DNA of 38,126 bases from JBPRGG01 sp051418075 (GTDB taxonomy: Bacteria > Bacteroidota > Bacteroidia > Cytophagales > Cyclobacteriaceae). The notes beneath the pieces are model-generated. The model did not search any database. It saw nothing but the letters and a program-made list of their open reading frames with translations, and was not told the DNA's origin. Shown one piece after another: positions 16,193-26,046 of the stretch. Each line of letters begins with the position of its first letter. Within the stretch, counting starts at the first letter, position 1. The translations under genes were made by a program, and so were the position numbers. Location: positions 1-38,126 of the forward strand of contig JBPRGG010000170.1 in assembly GCA_051418075.1 (NCBI GenBank). Reading direction: 5' to 3'.

Positions 16193-17377
16193 CACGGCAA
16201 TGGCCCAATCTGATTCATAGGGTGCCAGGTAAGTATATTGGCCCGCCTTTTTAATACCTACTGGTATTTCCTGATAAGGCTGTCTGGTATCCACCACCAC
16301 TACCATATTTGGATTTCCTGCAAATTCGTAAGTCAGGTGGGTTGTATGCTCTTTATAAAATACATAAGCCTTATCACCCACTCTTAAACCATACCCATCA
16401 GTCAATCTGTTATCCACTACCATATCTTTTTTAAACCGCTGATGATCATTCCAGAAAATAAAAAATGTTTTCAAAGCCTCCTGGTTGGAATAAGTGCCAT
16501 CACCAACCAAATTTCCCCAGATTGCTGCCACTCCACCAGCCATAGTATGATGCCACAAACCTCTCCTGGTTTCTTCTTCATTGTAATCTTTTTCCGGGTA
16601 TTTACTTGGATTCCGGATCCTGTAACGATCTTCCGAAAAAGCAGGTTTTTTCGGTCTTTCAGTGATCATTACCCGCAATACTTCATACCAGGGTTTATGA
16701 TATTCATAGCTGGCATAATCCATGACTTCTGAGATTTGATTCAATTCATTTTTGTTAGCACGTGCCCCTAACAAATGATTCCAGCCTGGTTGAGCCCACA
16801 TATAATCATGCCAGGCCTTAAGTTGCTTCCCGTTGACCCATTCAAAAAGGTCAAAGCCATAACCCATAGTCCATCCTGGTAATGGCCCGAGTCTTCGGGC
16901 TATCATATCCATAACCCTTTTTTCCTGGGTACCCATTATACCCCCTTTGGTGCTCCTGGCAGTCTGGCTTCTCTGATGATCCCCCCAGGCCCATAAATGT
17001 ACTGCCCCGCCAGCCTGATATACTTTCCGTATGATCATTTCCAACCTGGCAAAGGTGGCAGGATCCGGCATGGAATCATTGGAAGTCACTTTTTTATCCC
17101 CAATATGAAACCACTGCCCATAAACCGGCACATGAAGACCATTAAAGCCATGTTCATGCATGAAGGTTTGTATAAATTGGTCCAGATTCTCGTCAGTAAT
17201 TTGACCCAGATCATCTGCCAAAACATCGATCATAAAATAATTTGGGACAAAAGCCTGACCGGTACCAGTCCAGATGAACTTGTTCTGAAATGTCCCCACT
17301 TCACCCCTTTCCTGGAGCAATTGGGCCCATGTGAAAAATCCATAAAATACCAGTATGATGGTAGATAAAAACTTCAT
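16187..17377 (-). CDS. Secreted TIM-barrel glycosidase-like protein, family unassigned
   Basis: A 396-residue protein with a signal peptide (about residues 1-18, ending near FFTWAQ). Barrel-like motifs are GFNGLHVPVYGQWF (about 77-90), AVHLWAWGDH (about 124-133), GWTMGYGFDLFEWVNG, KPAFSEDRYRIR and GGVAAIWGNLVGDG. This pattern resembles clan GH-A enzymes and the DUF4038-type barrel, with the Glu of AFSEDR as a candidate catalytic residue. It has no DUF5060 or C-terminal domain, unlike the DUF4038 protein of the main locus. It follows the DUF4249 gene after 63 bp on the same strand and may belong to that set. I cannot name the CAZy family or substrate. Confidence 0.6.
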   Translation of the reverse strand: MKFLSTIILVFYGFFTWAQLLQERGEVGTFQNKFIWTGTGQAFVPNYFMIDVLADDLGQITDENLDQFIQTFMHEHGFNGLHVPVYGQWFHIGDKKVTSNDSMPDPATFARLEMIIRKVYQAGGAVHLWAWGDHQRSQTARSTKGGIMGTQEKRVMDMIARRLGPLPGWTMGYGFDLFEWVNGKQLKAWHDYMWAQPGWNHLLGARANKNELNQISEVMDYASYEYHKPWYEVLRVMITERPKKPAFSEDRYRIRNPSKYPEKDYNEEETRRGLWHHTMAGGVAAIWGNLVGDGTYSNQEALKTFFIFWNDHQRFKKDMVVDNRLTDGYGLRVGDKAYVFYKEHTTHLTYEFAGNPNMVVVVDTRQPYQEIPVGIKKAGQYTYLAPYESDWAIAVE

Positions 17378-17440
17378 AGACAGGCTGATAAAAAATGGGC
17401 AAATTTTATGAAAAAGAATTATAAACCTTTTGAATATTTA

Positions 17441-18475
17441 TTAGCGAAATTCAGGTGGTGGCACTTCAGTTATTCCTGGTAAAAGCAGCTCCCGGCAATC
17501 CCCCTGCAGAGCCCCAACAGGGGTGCGGCCTGGGGCTTCATACAGCCGCCGTTGTACAATAAAATGGGTTCTGGTAACAGGAGAAGCACCAAAATAGCCG
17601 AAAATAGTTTCACTTCTATCATTTACATTGTATATATTTCCTTTAATATTAGCTGGCGGAGGGTCAAATATACTTCCTATACTCTCCCTTTGTTCTTTGA
17701 TCTGCTGCCAAAATTCATGGGCTGAAGCATTCAATGCATACTGCCTGATCCTTACCAGCATATCGGTGCTAATATCATTCTCAATGGTTTCTACTTTTAT
17801 TCTTCTGATTTGATTGCCGTTACTGAATTGATCACTGGCTAAAGAAATAACATCCTGTCCGGCTCTGGGCCAATAACATTTAAAACAACATAACAGCATT
17901 TGGCCATCCGGGGCAGAGGTGATGATTACTTCTACCTTTTCAGTCTCATACCTGAAATATTCGCTGGAGGACGGATTATCATCTATATCTATAAATACAT
18001 CCACATAGCCTACTTGCTGGGTGGTCACATTGCCCAAATATTCGGTTTCCACCCTGGGATGATCATATATACTGTCTATTGGTGAGTTAATCGGCATATA
18101 TTCAGGAAAAGAAGCATATTGTTGCCCTTCTTCGGTTTCAATATATAAGGTATAGGTTTGACCCGGCTGACCGGCGAAATCCGCCCTGGTTTGATAAACC
18201 CCTGCTCCTACTTCCATCAACGCTTCCTCCTGCCCCAGGTCATCTTTGATCGTCACCCTGGCGTTGAGGACAGGAGGGTTGCGTAAATTAAGCAGGTCAG
18301 GATTGGTATAATACAGAGCAACCTGATGGGGACCAGGCTCATCTGTGATCAGACCATCCACTACTAACTTGGGAGCTGAGGAGCCGGTTTCCAGAGGAAT
18401 TTGCTCTATACAGTTCAAGTTCAACAGCACCATCAGCAGTATTAACCGGGTAAATATATTCCTTGCCTTTCTCAT
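17441..18475 (-). CDS. DUF4249-family envelope lipoprotein
   Basis: The preferred start is the ATG at 18475, giving 344 residues. It overlaps the previous gene's stop as ATGA, indicating translational coupling; an upstream in-frame start at 18526 would run back into that gene. A hydrophobic N-terminus ends at Cys22 (LLNLNC), an atypical lipobox. The beginning KLVVDGLITDEPGPHQVALY is typical of DUF4249, a beta-rich Bacteroidota family found next to TonB-dependent receptors. It is the third gene of the receptor / macroglobulin-like / DUF4249 set. A role as surface partner of the receptor, comparable to SusD, is inferred from context only. Confidence 0.83.
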   Translation of the reverse strand: MRKARNIFTRLILLMVLLNLNCIEQIPLETGSSAPKLVVDGLITDEPGPHQVALYYTNPDLLNLRNPPVLNARVTIKDDLGQEEALMEVGAGVYQTRADFAGQPGQTYTLYIETEEGQQYASFPEYMPINSPIDSIYDHPRVETEYLGNVTTQQVGYVDVFIDIDDNPSSSEYFRYETEKVEVIITSAPDGQMLLCCFKCYWPRAGQDVISLASDQFSNGNQIRRIKVETIENDISTDMLVRIRQYALNASAHEFWQQIKEQRESIGSIFDPPPANIKGNIYNVNDRSETIFGYFGASPVTRTHFIVQRRLYEAPGRTPVGALQGDCRELLLPGITEVPPPEFR

Positions 18476-20760
18476 TCTTTTTTGGTTGAACCTGGTACAA
18501 TATTTAATTCCTTTTGGACCGTCCACCAGGTCCCATCCAGTGTTTTTCCTTTTATAATAATCTTATAAACTCCTACATCATCGGAAGTGTAAAAATCGAA
18601 AGAATTATCCTGATCATCCTGAGACTGCCAGTATAATAAAGGCCTGAAATCGGGTTTTATATGATTCTCTTTATTAGCAAAACTTATTTCAGGCAACAAT
18701 GGTTGAGGCAGATATCCTCTCTTTTTCACCATGGTCAAATTGGCTGAAGGAACTGGTCGGGAGGACCTGTCCCTGGTATAAACCAGCAAAACCCCATGTA
18801 ACCCTAATGGACCAAAATCATAAAAATTATCGATGGGCCGGGCAGTAGCTATGGCCAGAATTTCATCTGGATTCAGGTTCATCAGAGTTTCTGAGCTGAT
18901 AGGAATACCATCCAACAGGATCAATGGTTCCTTTTTGAAATAATATTTGGTGCGCCGGTCCAGCATTCTGATTTTATAGCCTGCTTTCTTTTCTCTTAAC
19001 ATTACGCCCAGCACGATTTCTCTCATCACATCTGTCATGTTGGAAAATGTCACATAGTCATCAAGGTAGAATACATCATCCGTATCAATTTTTAAATCCG
19101 GGTGTCCTTTCACCACATCTGGCTTCACATTCTGATCTCTCATATCCAGCACCTGGAAGGAATTAAAAGTTTGATCTATTTTTCTTAAAGTAGCTTTGGC
19201 TTTAACATAATCCAACATGGTTTGATCCAATTTTAAAGGAGGTAATTGGATCGGTGAAAAATTTACCTCATCCTGTTGGGATTGTATGTTTAGTGATACA
19301 CTTTCATCGGATGCTATTGACCAGCCTTTTATATAAAACTCACTTTCTCCCTCAAAATCCAGGTTGGGGAAAATAAAATTGCCCTGATTATCCGGGCTGG
19401 TATAACGAAATACCGGATTCAGGGTAGGACTGATTAAAGAAATCACTACATCGTAAGGATTACCAGTTACCTGCCCTCTGACAGATAATCCCTCGGTTTG
19501 TTTTTCATGATCATACAGGCTTAATGGATGAGGGGGATGAGAAAACAACAGCATATCATTTACCTGGTGCTGTGAACTTACCTGGGTAATCTGTTTAATC
19601 AGGTGCCCGGACCAGGCTGTCTCAAGATGACCAGAAAGAAGTGCTTTTTTTCTAATGGAAACGGAATAATCAACTGCTACAGGATTTCCCCTGGCATCAT
19701 GCATCTCAAACCGGATATTTACTGGTTCCCTGTTACTGAAGGTGTTTGAATTCATATGCCAAACTGGCTTAAGCACCTGATCATTTACCAGCTGAAAATT
19801 TCGATAGGCGACCACTTCTTTTTCTGAATTGATCAGCCACACCTTGTAAACACCTGGTTCCCAATTAGTTATCTTAAAATGATGGGTGTTATTGGCTGGC
19901 TTTAGTTCCAGAAGGTGTCCATCCTTGACAAAAGCCAGCAGATGCTTTTCAATACCGGCTTGAGAGGGGAAAATGGTTACCTCAAGGTTATCCTGCTGTT
20001 GATTCACCCTCATAGTAAGACGGCCAGCCGGCCGGGGCAACCTGAAGCTTTGGAAAGTGCTATCCTGGCTGGTTTTTATCAGGACAGCATAATTTCTTTG
20101 ATCGGCCGGTTTAAATGAGAACCACCCCAATCCCAGACTATCGGTTTCAAATGAAGTAATTGAGGTCGAATCCTGATCAAAAATCATTCCCCTGGTTTGT
20201 ACTCCCTGGCCAGACTGATCTGTGACAAAAACACCGATTTTTTGATCGTAACCAGATACCATATTTCCACCTTCCGGAAAAAGTGATAAATTGACCTTTG
20301 TTTCTTTTTGAGGCTCCGGGTTTGCATCCTGCAATGATGGATGAATCACAGGAATGATATTTTCAAATACAAGTCCTGGATCCGGATATGACGATGACTT
20401 GATCATAAGCCGGTAGTAACCAGTGGATAATTGTTCAGGAATATAAAAGCCGGAGCTGGCTACCTGGTTATGCAGTTTCACCTTACCTTGTTCCCGCACC
20501 TTTCCTTCTGCATCTACCAAATAAACTTCTAAATGCTGACCATAATAAATATTCTGAGACGGATTCTGCAACAGGTATATCTTAAACTGCATCAACTCTC
20601 CACTAATATAATAGGGTTTATCCAGATGCAGACTTATCTCCTGGTAATGATCATTAAACCAACCTCTGAATGCCTTGGTCTGATCGGTTGGCTGAGCCAT
20701 ACCGGCCGTACCCCACAAAAATAATAAAAGATTAAACCAATATGATTGATGTTTTCCCAT
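18472..20760 (-). CDS. Secreted macroglobulin-like (MG2) protein with plug-like C-terminal domain
   Basis: A 762-residue protein with a signal peptide (about 1-22, ending GMAQ). An MG2-like beta domain follows (ISLHLDKPYYISGELMQFK, about 42-60), then several Ig-like segments. Near the C-terminus a region resembles a TonB-receptor plug (EPLILLDGIPISSETLMNLN and GLHGVLLVYTRDR). There is no barrel, so it is not itself a receptor. Its ATG overlaps the TGA of the receptor gene (TGATG at 20762-20758), and its own TGA overlaps the DUF4249 start, so the three genes are translationally coupled. It likely works on the periplasmic or surface side of that receptor. The cargo is unknown. Confidence 0.75.
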   Translation of the reverse strand: MGKHQSYWFNLLLFLWGTAGMAQPTDQTKAFRGWFNDHYQEISLHLDKPYYISGELMQFKIYLLQNPSQNIYYGQHLEVYLVDAEGKVREQGKVKLHNQVASSGFYIPEQLSTGYYRLMIKSSSYPDPGLVFENIIPVIHPSLQDANPEPQKETKVNLSLFPEGGNMVSGYDQKIGVFVTDQSGQGVQTRGMIFDQDSTSITSFETDSLGLGWFSFKPADQRNYAVLIKTSQDSTFQSFRLPRPAGRLTMRVNQQQDNLEVTIFPSQAGIEKHLLAFVKDGHLLELKPANNTHHFKITNWEPGVYKVWLINSEKEVVAYRNFQLVNDQVLKPVWHMNSNTFSNREPVNIRFEMHDARGNPVAVDYSVSIRKKALLSGHLETAWSGHLIKQITQVSSQHQVNDMLLFSHPPHPLSLYDHEKQTEGLSVRGQVTGNPYDVVISLISPTLNPVFRYTSPDNQGNFIFPNLDFEGESEFYIKGWSIASDESVSLNIQSQQDEVNFSPIQLPPLKLDQTMLDYVKAKATLRKIDQTFNSFQVLDMRDQNVKPDVVKGHPDLKIDTDDVFYLDDYVTFSNMTDVMREIVLGVMLREKKAGYKIRMLDRRTKYYFKKEPLILLDGIPISSETLMNLNPDEILAIATARPIDNFYDFGPLGLHGVLLVYTRDRSSRPVPSANLTMVKKRGYLPQPLLPEISFANKENHIKPDFRPLLYWQSQDDQDNSFDFYTSDDVGVYKIIIKGKTLDGTWWTVQKELNIVPGSTKKE

Positions 20761-23396
20761 CAGAATTTAAAGTTATAGGTGAATGAGGGAAAAACAGTAC
20801 CTAAAACGGCTAATCTAAATGCCTGCGGCATGGTACCGGTGGGTTTTACAAATATTGAATATGCATTTTCCCTGCCATAGACGTTGTAAAGTGAAAAAGT
20901 ATAACTGCCATGCCATTTTTTCTTTCTTTTATGAGAACCTTCTACAGTTAATGAAAGGTCCAGCCGGTGATAATCAGGAATTCTGAATTGGTTACGATCA
21001 GAATATTCAATCACCAGGTAATCCCTGTACCGGTATCTGGAAACAGGGAGGGTGGTTGGCCGTCCGGTACTGTAAGTGAAATTGGCTGAAAAGGTTATTC
21101 TTTTAGTAAAGATGTAGGCACCGGATAAGGTAAGATCATGAGGTTTGTCAAAATTGGAAGGATAATAGTTTCCTTCATTGATCTGCTCTTCCGGAAAATC
21201 ACCATTCACCCTTCTTTCTGTGCGGGAATAGGTATAGCTGGCCCAGCCGGTCAAGCGTCCCATGGTTTTGTTCACCATCATTTCCAGGCCGTAGGCCCGG
21301 CCAATTCCGGCTATCAGATCTGCTTCAATGTTATTGTTTAATAGCAGTGAAACCCCATCCTTATAATCAATGATATTATTAAAATCTTTATAATAAACTT
21401 CAACTGAAGTCTCAATGGTATTTTGATTAAAGTTTTTAAAATAACCCAGGGCAAACTGGTCACTTATTTGCGGTTTGATGTGTTCATTACTCAACTTCCA
21501 TACATCCACCGGGGTCACGGCGGTGGTATTGGATATCAGGTGTATATTCTGCCGCATTCTGTTATAACCTAATTTGATAGAACTGGACGGGGTCAATCCA
21601 ATCTTCAGGGCAACTCTTGGTTCCAATCCATGGTAAGACTTCATCACATCACCATTGCCAAAACGGGTGGTATCAGTAATGCTTCCATTGGATCTGGGCG
21701 CATTTTTTTCATAAGAGAATTGCTGGCCCGGACCTAACTTCTGAAAATGAGAATACCTAAGCCCCAACATCAGGTTTATTCCGGGCAATATTTCTCTTTC
21801 ATTATTAATGTAAGCATAGGATTCCAGGGATTTTTCCCGTTCAAGATTGAAAGGGTTCAGACTGGAATTTAAACCAGGTGATAAATCTCCCGGTGCAATA
21901 TCATACCATTCTAATCCCGCTCCAAAATCATATTTATTTTTTTCTGAAGATATATAGGTTTGGTCAGCTTTTATAGACCTGTAATTAATATTCGAAGTTA
22001 AATTGTATTGATTATCCGGCACCTCGCCTTCTATGAGGTATTGATATTTGCTGAATACTCCTGTGATACTGGAAACCATATTATCACTGATCAAATAATT
22101 CCAGTTAAGTGAAGCAGCATAATTATCCCAATTGTAGGAAGTGTCAGAGGCAAATTTAAATCCATCCTGGCTCATATAGGTAGATAAAAACAAAGCATTT
22201 TTTTCATTGATCCGATGGTTTATCTTGGCATTCAGATCCAGGAACTGGGTTCGGCTTTGACTCAATTGCTCATCCCGCAGGCTTTTAAGAAGCCAATTAC
22301 TGTAGGATGTTCGGCCTGAAATTAAGAAGGAGCTTTGATCTTTAACAATGGGGCCTTCCAGAGCCAGTCTGGCCGCTACCGGACCAACGCCACCTGAACC
22401 TTTGAGGGTTTCCCGGCTACCTTCTTTTAAATTAACTTCCAGAATGGATGAAAGTCTGCCACCAAACTGAGCCGGAATACCTCCCCGGTGTAAGGTTACT
22501 TTGTTGACCAGGTCGCCATTAAATGCTGAAAAGAAGCCAAACAAATGGCTGGGATTAAATACGGGGGCTCCATCCAGTAATATCAGGTTTTGATCCACGC
22601 TGCCTCCTCTCACATTAAAACCGGAAGCTCCTTCCCCTACTGTGCTTACTCCAGGCAACAAGATCACCCCCCTAAACACATCCACCTCACCTAAAAAAGG
22701 AGGAATGGTTTTCAGGGTTTTGATATTGATCTCATTACGCCCCATCTGAGTGCCGGTTATATTCTGATCCATGGACTCTTCGAATATGGTAATGGCGTTC
22801 AGCTGAATGGATTTTTCGAACAAATCTATATTGACCGTGGTATTCTTACGCAAATCAACATCCATTACATCTTCCTGATAGCCTACCGAATTAAATTTGA
22901 CCCGGTATGTGCCGGTTGGAATATTAAAGGAAAAATATCCTGAATGATTGGTAGATGTACCACGGGACAGGTTTTCTATAAAAACAGTGGCACCAATTAT
23001 TCCTTCACCAGTATTGGCATCCCTTATATAGCCATTAAATATAATTGTCTGATCTGAATCACTGTTTTCACTGAATAATGATTTCACTGACAGATCCTTA
23101 TTGATCTCATAAACCACCACATGGTTATAGGCGCTATAGGAAACAAAGCTATAATTGGTATTGAATAAAATGCGGTTGAATGCCACTTCCAAAGGGGTCT
23201 GATTGAAAGATTCAGAAAACTTCAGCTGCTCCAAACTGTCTTTGGGAAAAAATATCTTCAGCTGATGCCGATTTGCTATTTCTGCCACAAATTCGACAAA
23301 GGGCTTATCCTGGTAGGTTCCACTGATGGTCACGGATTGAGCTAAAAGCCTGTTGCCGACTAAAAAAAGCAGTACTAAAATCAAATTACGTAACAT
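20760..23396 (-). CDS. TonB-dependent receptor with STN-like and carboxypeptidase-regulatory domains
   Basis: An 878-residue outer-membrane receptor. A signal peptide (to about residue 20) precedes an STN-like domain (about 22-95) and a carboxypeptidase-regulatory-like domain (about 117-195, with GEGIIGATVFIENLSRGTST). A plug (GASGFNVRGGSVDQNLILLD, about 258-277; HLFGFFSAFNGDLVN) and a beta-barrel ending in a C-terminal Phe (FPSFTYNFKF) follow. It is shorter than SusC and lacks a SusD partner. It heads the coupled set with the macroglobulin-like and DUF4249 genes. The STN-like domain could signal to a FecR protein, but none is adjacent, so it may be a relic or act with a remote partner. Substrate unknown. 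Confidence 0.9.
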   Translation of the reverse strand: MLRNLILVLLFLVGNRLLAQSVTISGTYQDKPFVEFVAEIANRHQLKIFFPKDSLEQLKFSESFNQTPLEVAFNRILFNTNYSFVSYSAYNHVVVYEINKDLSVKSLFSENSDSDQTIIFNGYIRDANTGEGIIGATVFIENLSRGTSTNHSGYFSFNIPTGTYRVKFNSVGYQEDVMDVDLRKNTTVNIDLFEKSIQLNAITIFEESMDQNITGTQMGRNEINIKTLKTIPPFLGEVDVFRGVILLPGVSTVGEGASGFNVRGGSVDQNLILLDGAPVFNPSHLFGFFSAFNGDLVNKVTLHRGGIPAQFGGRLSSILEVNLKEGSRETLKGSGGVGPVAARLALEGPIVKDQSSFLISGRTSYSNWLLKSLRDEQLSQSRTQFLDLNAKINHRINEKNALFLSTYMSQDGFKFASDTSYNWDNYAASLNWNYLISDNMVSSITGVFSKYQYLIEGEVPDNQYNLTSNINYRSIKADQTYISSEKNKYDFGAGLEWYDIAPGDLSPGLNSSLNPFNLEREKSLESYAYINNEREILPGINLMLGLRYSHFQKLGPGQQFSYEKNAPRSNGSITDTTRFGNGDVMKSYHGLEPRVALKIGLTPSSSIKLGYNRMRQNIHLISNTTAVTPVDVWKLSNEHIKPQISDQFALGYFKNFNQNTIETSVEVYYKDFNNIIDYKDGVSLLLNNNIEADLIAGIGRAYGLEMMVNKTMGRLTGWASYTYSRTERRVNGDFPEEQINEGNYYPSNFDKPHDLTLSGAYIFTKRITFSANFTYSTGRPTTLPVSRYRYRDYLVIEYSDRNQFRIPDYHRLDLSLTVEGSHKRKKKWHGSYTFSLYNVYGRENAYSIFVKPTGTMPQAFRLAVLGTVFPSFTYNFKF

Positions 23397-23551
23397 GATA
23401 ATTCATTCGGCCATTTATACAAGCATTATTCACCATCAGCTGACATTTCAGTAAAGAAGGCTGAGCTAACTCATAAAACTAATTAATATTCTTCTATGGT
23501 TCATCATTAATTCAAATTTTATTTAGCCATAAATACCTTAAAAAAATCCAT

Positions 23552-24739
23552 TTAATAATACCTGCCGATCATGGAATGCTCCACTAATGTCTTACGTAAA
23601 TTGTTGAAATCCACTGTGCCTGATAGAGCCAATACCTTCTTTCCTCCTGGTTCTACCAGCACCGTGTAAGGTAGCGCACCATTCCAATCCGGATCAATGG
23701 CTTCAATCAGGGCATACTTGTCATCATCATTAAAAATATAATTAGCAACAGCTGAATGTTGGTCTTGCAGGAAACTCAAAGCTTTTTCCCGTTGATCCGG
23801 TTGATCAGCGCTGACCGATATAAACTCAAAATCACGTCCTTTGTACATCCTGTGGGTAATGACAAACTCCGGATATTCAATCACACAAGGTCCACACCAG
23901 GTAGCCCATACATTAATGAGACGAAGTTTCTCAGATGGATTCTTTAATAATTCTCCCAGACCAGCCTGATCTATTTCTTTTAATACCACCGGCTGGCTTT
24001 CCCAATCGCGATAGATCTTTTCCTTCCAATCGGATTTCCAGGCCCACTTGACAGAACAACCAAATGTTTTGGTTAACGGCTGTTCCACCGGATTTCCTGC
24101 TAAAACAGCTTCAGTAGCTTTTCTAAGGTCGCCAGCCTGTGCCGATCCGGGCTTCTCAGAAGCATCAATGCGTCCTGCATATTGGAGCTGCCGTTCCTGG
24201 TCAAAAACAAAAGCATGAGGTGTCGCCACCGGCCCATATTGAACAGAAGCCTGATGGGTATCTCCATCATACAAATAGGGAAAATTATAGTTTTTATCAT
24301 GGGCCCTGATAATCATTTCTTCATATGAATCCCCTAAATCAGAATAGCCACATTCATCATAGAGTAAAGCCAGGGGACTATTGGGAGAAATGGCTACTAC
24401 CTGTACCCCATTATCTTTATAATCCCGGGCATATTCGATCATCCGGTCTTCGTATGCCTGAGCAGTGGGACAATGATTACAACTGAAAATGATTGTTAAC
24501 ACTTTTGCCTGCTTAAAATCAGCTAACTGGTAATACTTTCCATCTATACCCGGTAGATTAAAATCCGGTGCCTTTGCCCCAATAGGAAGGGTTTTAACCA
24601 GGATTTCCTCCACAGCTTGAGGGTCTGCCACAAATGCTGCTTTATGATTTAGCTTTTCGTTGGCAGTATTTTCCTGATCAGAGGAAGTGCACCCCCAAAA
24701 AAAGACCAGAAAGGTCCAGAGAACCAGATGTATTCTCAT
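23552..24739 (-). CDS. Lipoprotein with two thioredoxin-fold domains (peroxiredoxin-like plus TlpA-like)
   Basis: A 395-residue protein. The signal peptide ends in a lipobox (FFWGC, Cys17). The first domain (about 50-215) is of the AhpC/TSA-redoxin type, with APDFNLPGIDGK and a CxxC at Cys87/Cys90 (SCNHCP). It is followed by KTFGCSVKWAWK, which holds a further Cys (228). The second domain (about 255-390) is TlpA/ResA-like with WATWCGPC (Cys282/Cys285) and a cis-Pro region (GALPYTVLV). Two active CxxC sites on one membrane-anchored chain suggest electron relay between them or reduction of periplasmic thiols. It is 91 bp downstream of serA with no clear terminator between, and 155 bp upstream of the receptor gene. 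Confidence 0.85.
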   Translation of the reverse strand: MRIHLVLWTFLVFFWGCTSSDQENTANEKLNHKAAFVADPQAVEEILVKTLPIGAKAPDFNLPGIDGKYYQLADFKQAKVLTIIFSCNHCPTAQAYEDRMIEYARDYKDNGVQVVAISPNSPLALLYDECGYSDLGDSYEEMIIRAHDKNYNFPYLYDGDTHQASVQYGPVATPHAFVFDQERQLQYAGRIDASEKPGSAQAGDLRKATEAVLAGNPVEQPLTKTFGCSVKWAWKSDWKEKIYRDWESQPVVLKEIDQAGLGELLKNPSEKLRLINVWATWCGPCVIEYPEFVITHRMYKGRDFEFISVSADQPDQREKALSFLQDQHSAVANYIFNDDDKYALIEAIDPDWNGALPYTVLVEPGGKKVLALSGTVDFNNLRKTLVEHSMIGRYY

Positions 24740-24830
24740 TGTTTCGTTGTTTTGGTAAACAGGCTAATGCCTTACTAAAAGGAGGGCCATAGCACCATTT
24801 TGTCGCACAAGCTTCCAATAAGATATTTTT

Positions 24831-26018
24831 CTAATTGGCTGGCAATGCCCTTACCATCACAATACCCTCCACATCCTTGATCTTTTTGACTTGTTCTGCT
24901 GAAATATCTCCATCAATATCTATAATATTATAGGCAATATGATCATAATGCTTATTGATCATGTTGGCAATATTAATATCCTGATCAGCCAGGATGGCAG
25001 TAATTTGCCCGATCATTTTGGGGATATTTTTATTGGCAATTAATAACCTGACCCCACCATTTCTTTCCATAGAACAGGTAGGAAAGTTCACTGAATTCCT
25101 GATATTTCCATTTTCCAGGTATTCTCTCAATTGTTCTACCGCCATCATGGCGCAATTCTCTTCTGATTCCGGAGTTGAAGCTCCCAGATGAGGAATTGCA
25201 ATAACTTTTTCCTGTTTTAGCAGCGATTCATCAGGAAAATCAGTGACATACCGATTCACGATCCCATCCTCAATGGCCTCCAGTAAATGGTGGTTATTTA
25301 CCAATCCCCCCCGGGCAAAATTCAGAAGTCGCACGCCTTTTTTCATCATATGGAATTTATCCCGGTTAATGTAGCCCCTGGTATCATCGGTTAAAGGAGC
25401 GTGCAAACTGATATAATCACATTTATTCAACAGGCTTTCCAGCCCCGGAGCTCTTTTTACAGTTTGAGACAATTCCCAGGCGGATTCCACCGAAATATAG
25501 GGATCATACCCGATCACCCGCATTCCCAGGGCCTCAGCAGCATTGGCTACCAGCACCCCAATAGCTCCCAACCCTACTATTCCAAGTGTTTTACCACTGA
25601 TCTCTGGTCCCACAAAATTGGATTTTCCCTCTTCAATTAACTTGGGTACCTCACTGCCTCGCCCAATCAGGCTTTTGCCCCAATTGATCCCTTCTATAAT
25701 TTGCCGTGATGAAATCATTAAAGCGGTAACAACCAATTCCTTCACCGCATTGGCATTGGCGCCGGGAGTATTAAATACAATAATCCCATTTTCAGTACAT
25801 TTATCAATGGGTATATTGTTAACCCCGGCACCAGCCCGGGCAATAGCTTTTAAACTGTGAGGCAGCTCCATGTCATGCATTTTGAAGCTTCTTAAAAGTA
25901 CGGCATCCGGATTGGGTATTTCTGAAGCAAATTCATAATGATCACGGGGAAACAGATCCAAACCTTTGGGTGAGATCTTGTTTAAGGTCTGAACTTTAAA
26001 TACATTTAATTTATACAT
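24831..26018 (-). CDS. serA: D-3-phosphoglycerate dehydrogenase
   Basis: The first enzyme of serine biosynthesis: 3-phosphoglycerate plus NAD+ to 3-phosphohydroxypyruvate. I take the ATG at 26018 (395 residues, MYKLNVFKVQTLNKISPKGL). An upstream in-frame start at 26117 would run into serC and adds an implausible N-terminus. The NAD-binding motif GLGAIG is at 149-154. The catalytic Arg is in FARGGLVN and the catalytic His in AIPHLGAS. A C-terminal ACT domain (about 315-395, from GGVRLLIANKNIP) suggests allosteric control, classically by serine. It lies 28 bp after serC, in one operon with the Rex-like gene. Confidence 0.96.
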   Translation of the reverse strand: MYKLNVFKVQTLNKISPKGLDLFPRDHYEFASEIPNPDAVLLRSFKMHDMELPHSLKAIARAGAGVNNIPIDKCTENGIIVFNTPGANANAVKELVVTALMISSRQIIEGINWGKSLIGRGSEVPKLIEEGKSNFVGPEISGKTLGIVGLGAIGVLVANAAEALGMRVIGYDPYISVESAWELSQTVKRAPGLESLLNKCDYISLHAPLTDDTRGYINRDKFHMMKKGVRLLNFARGGLVNNHHLLEAIEDGIVNRYVTDFPDESLLKQEKVIAIPHLGASTPESEENCAMMAVEQLREYLENGNIRNSVNFPTCSMERNGGVRLLIANKNIPKMIGQITAILADQDINIANMINKHYDHIAYNIIDIDGDISAEQVKKIKDVEGIVMVRALPAN

Positions 26019-26046
26019 GATAATGATCTGTTTTCTGAAAAATGGG

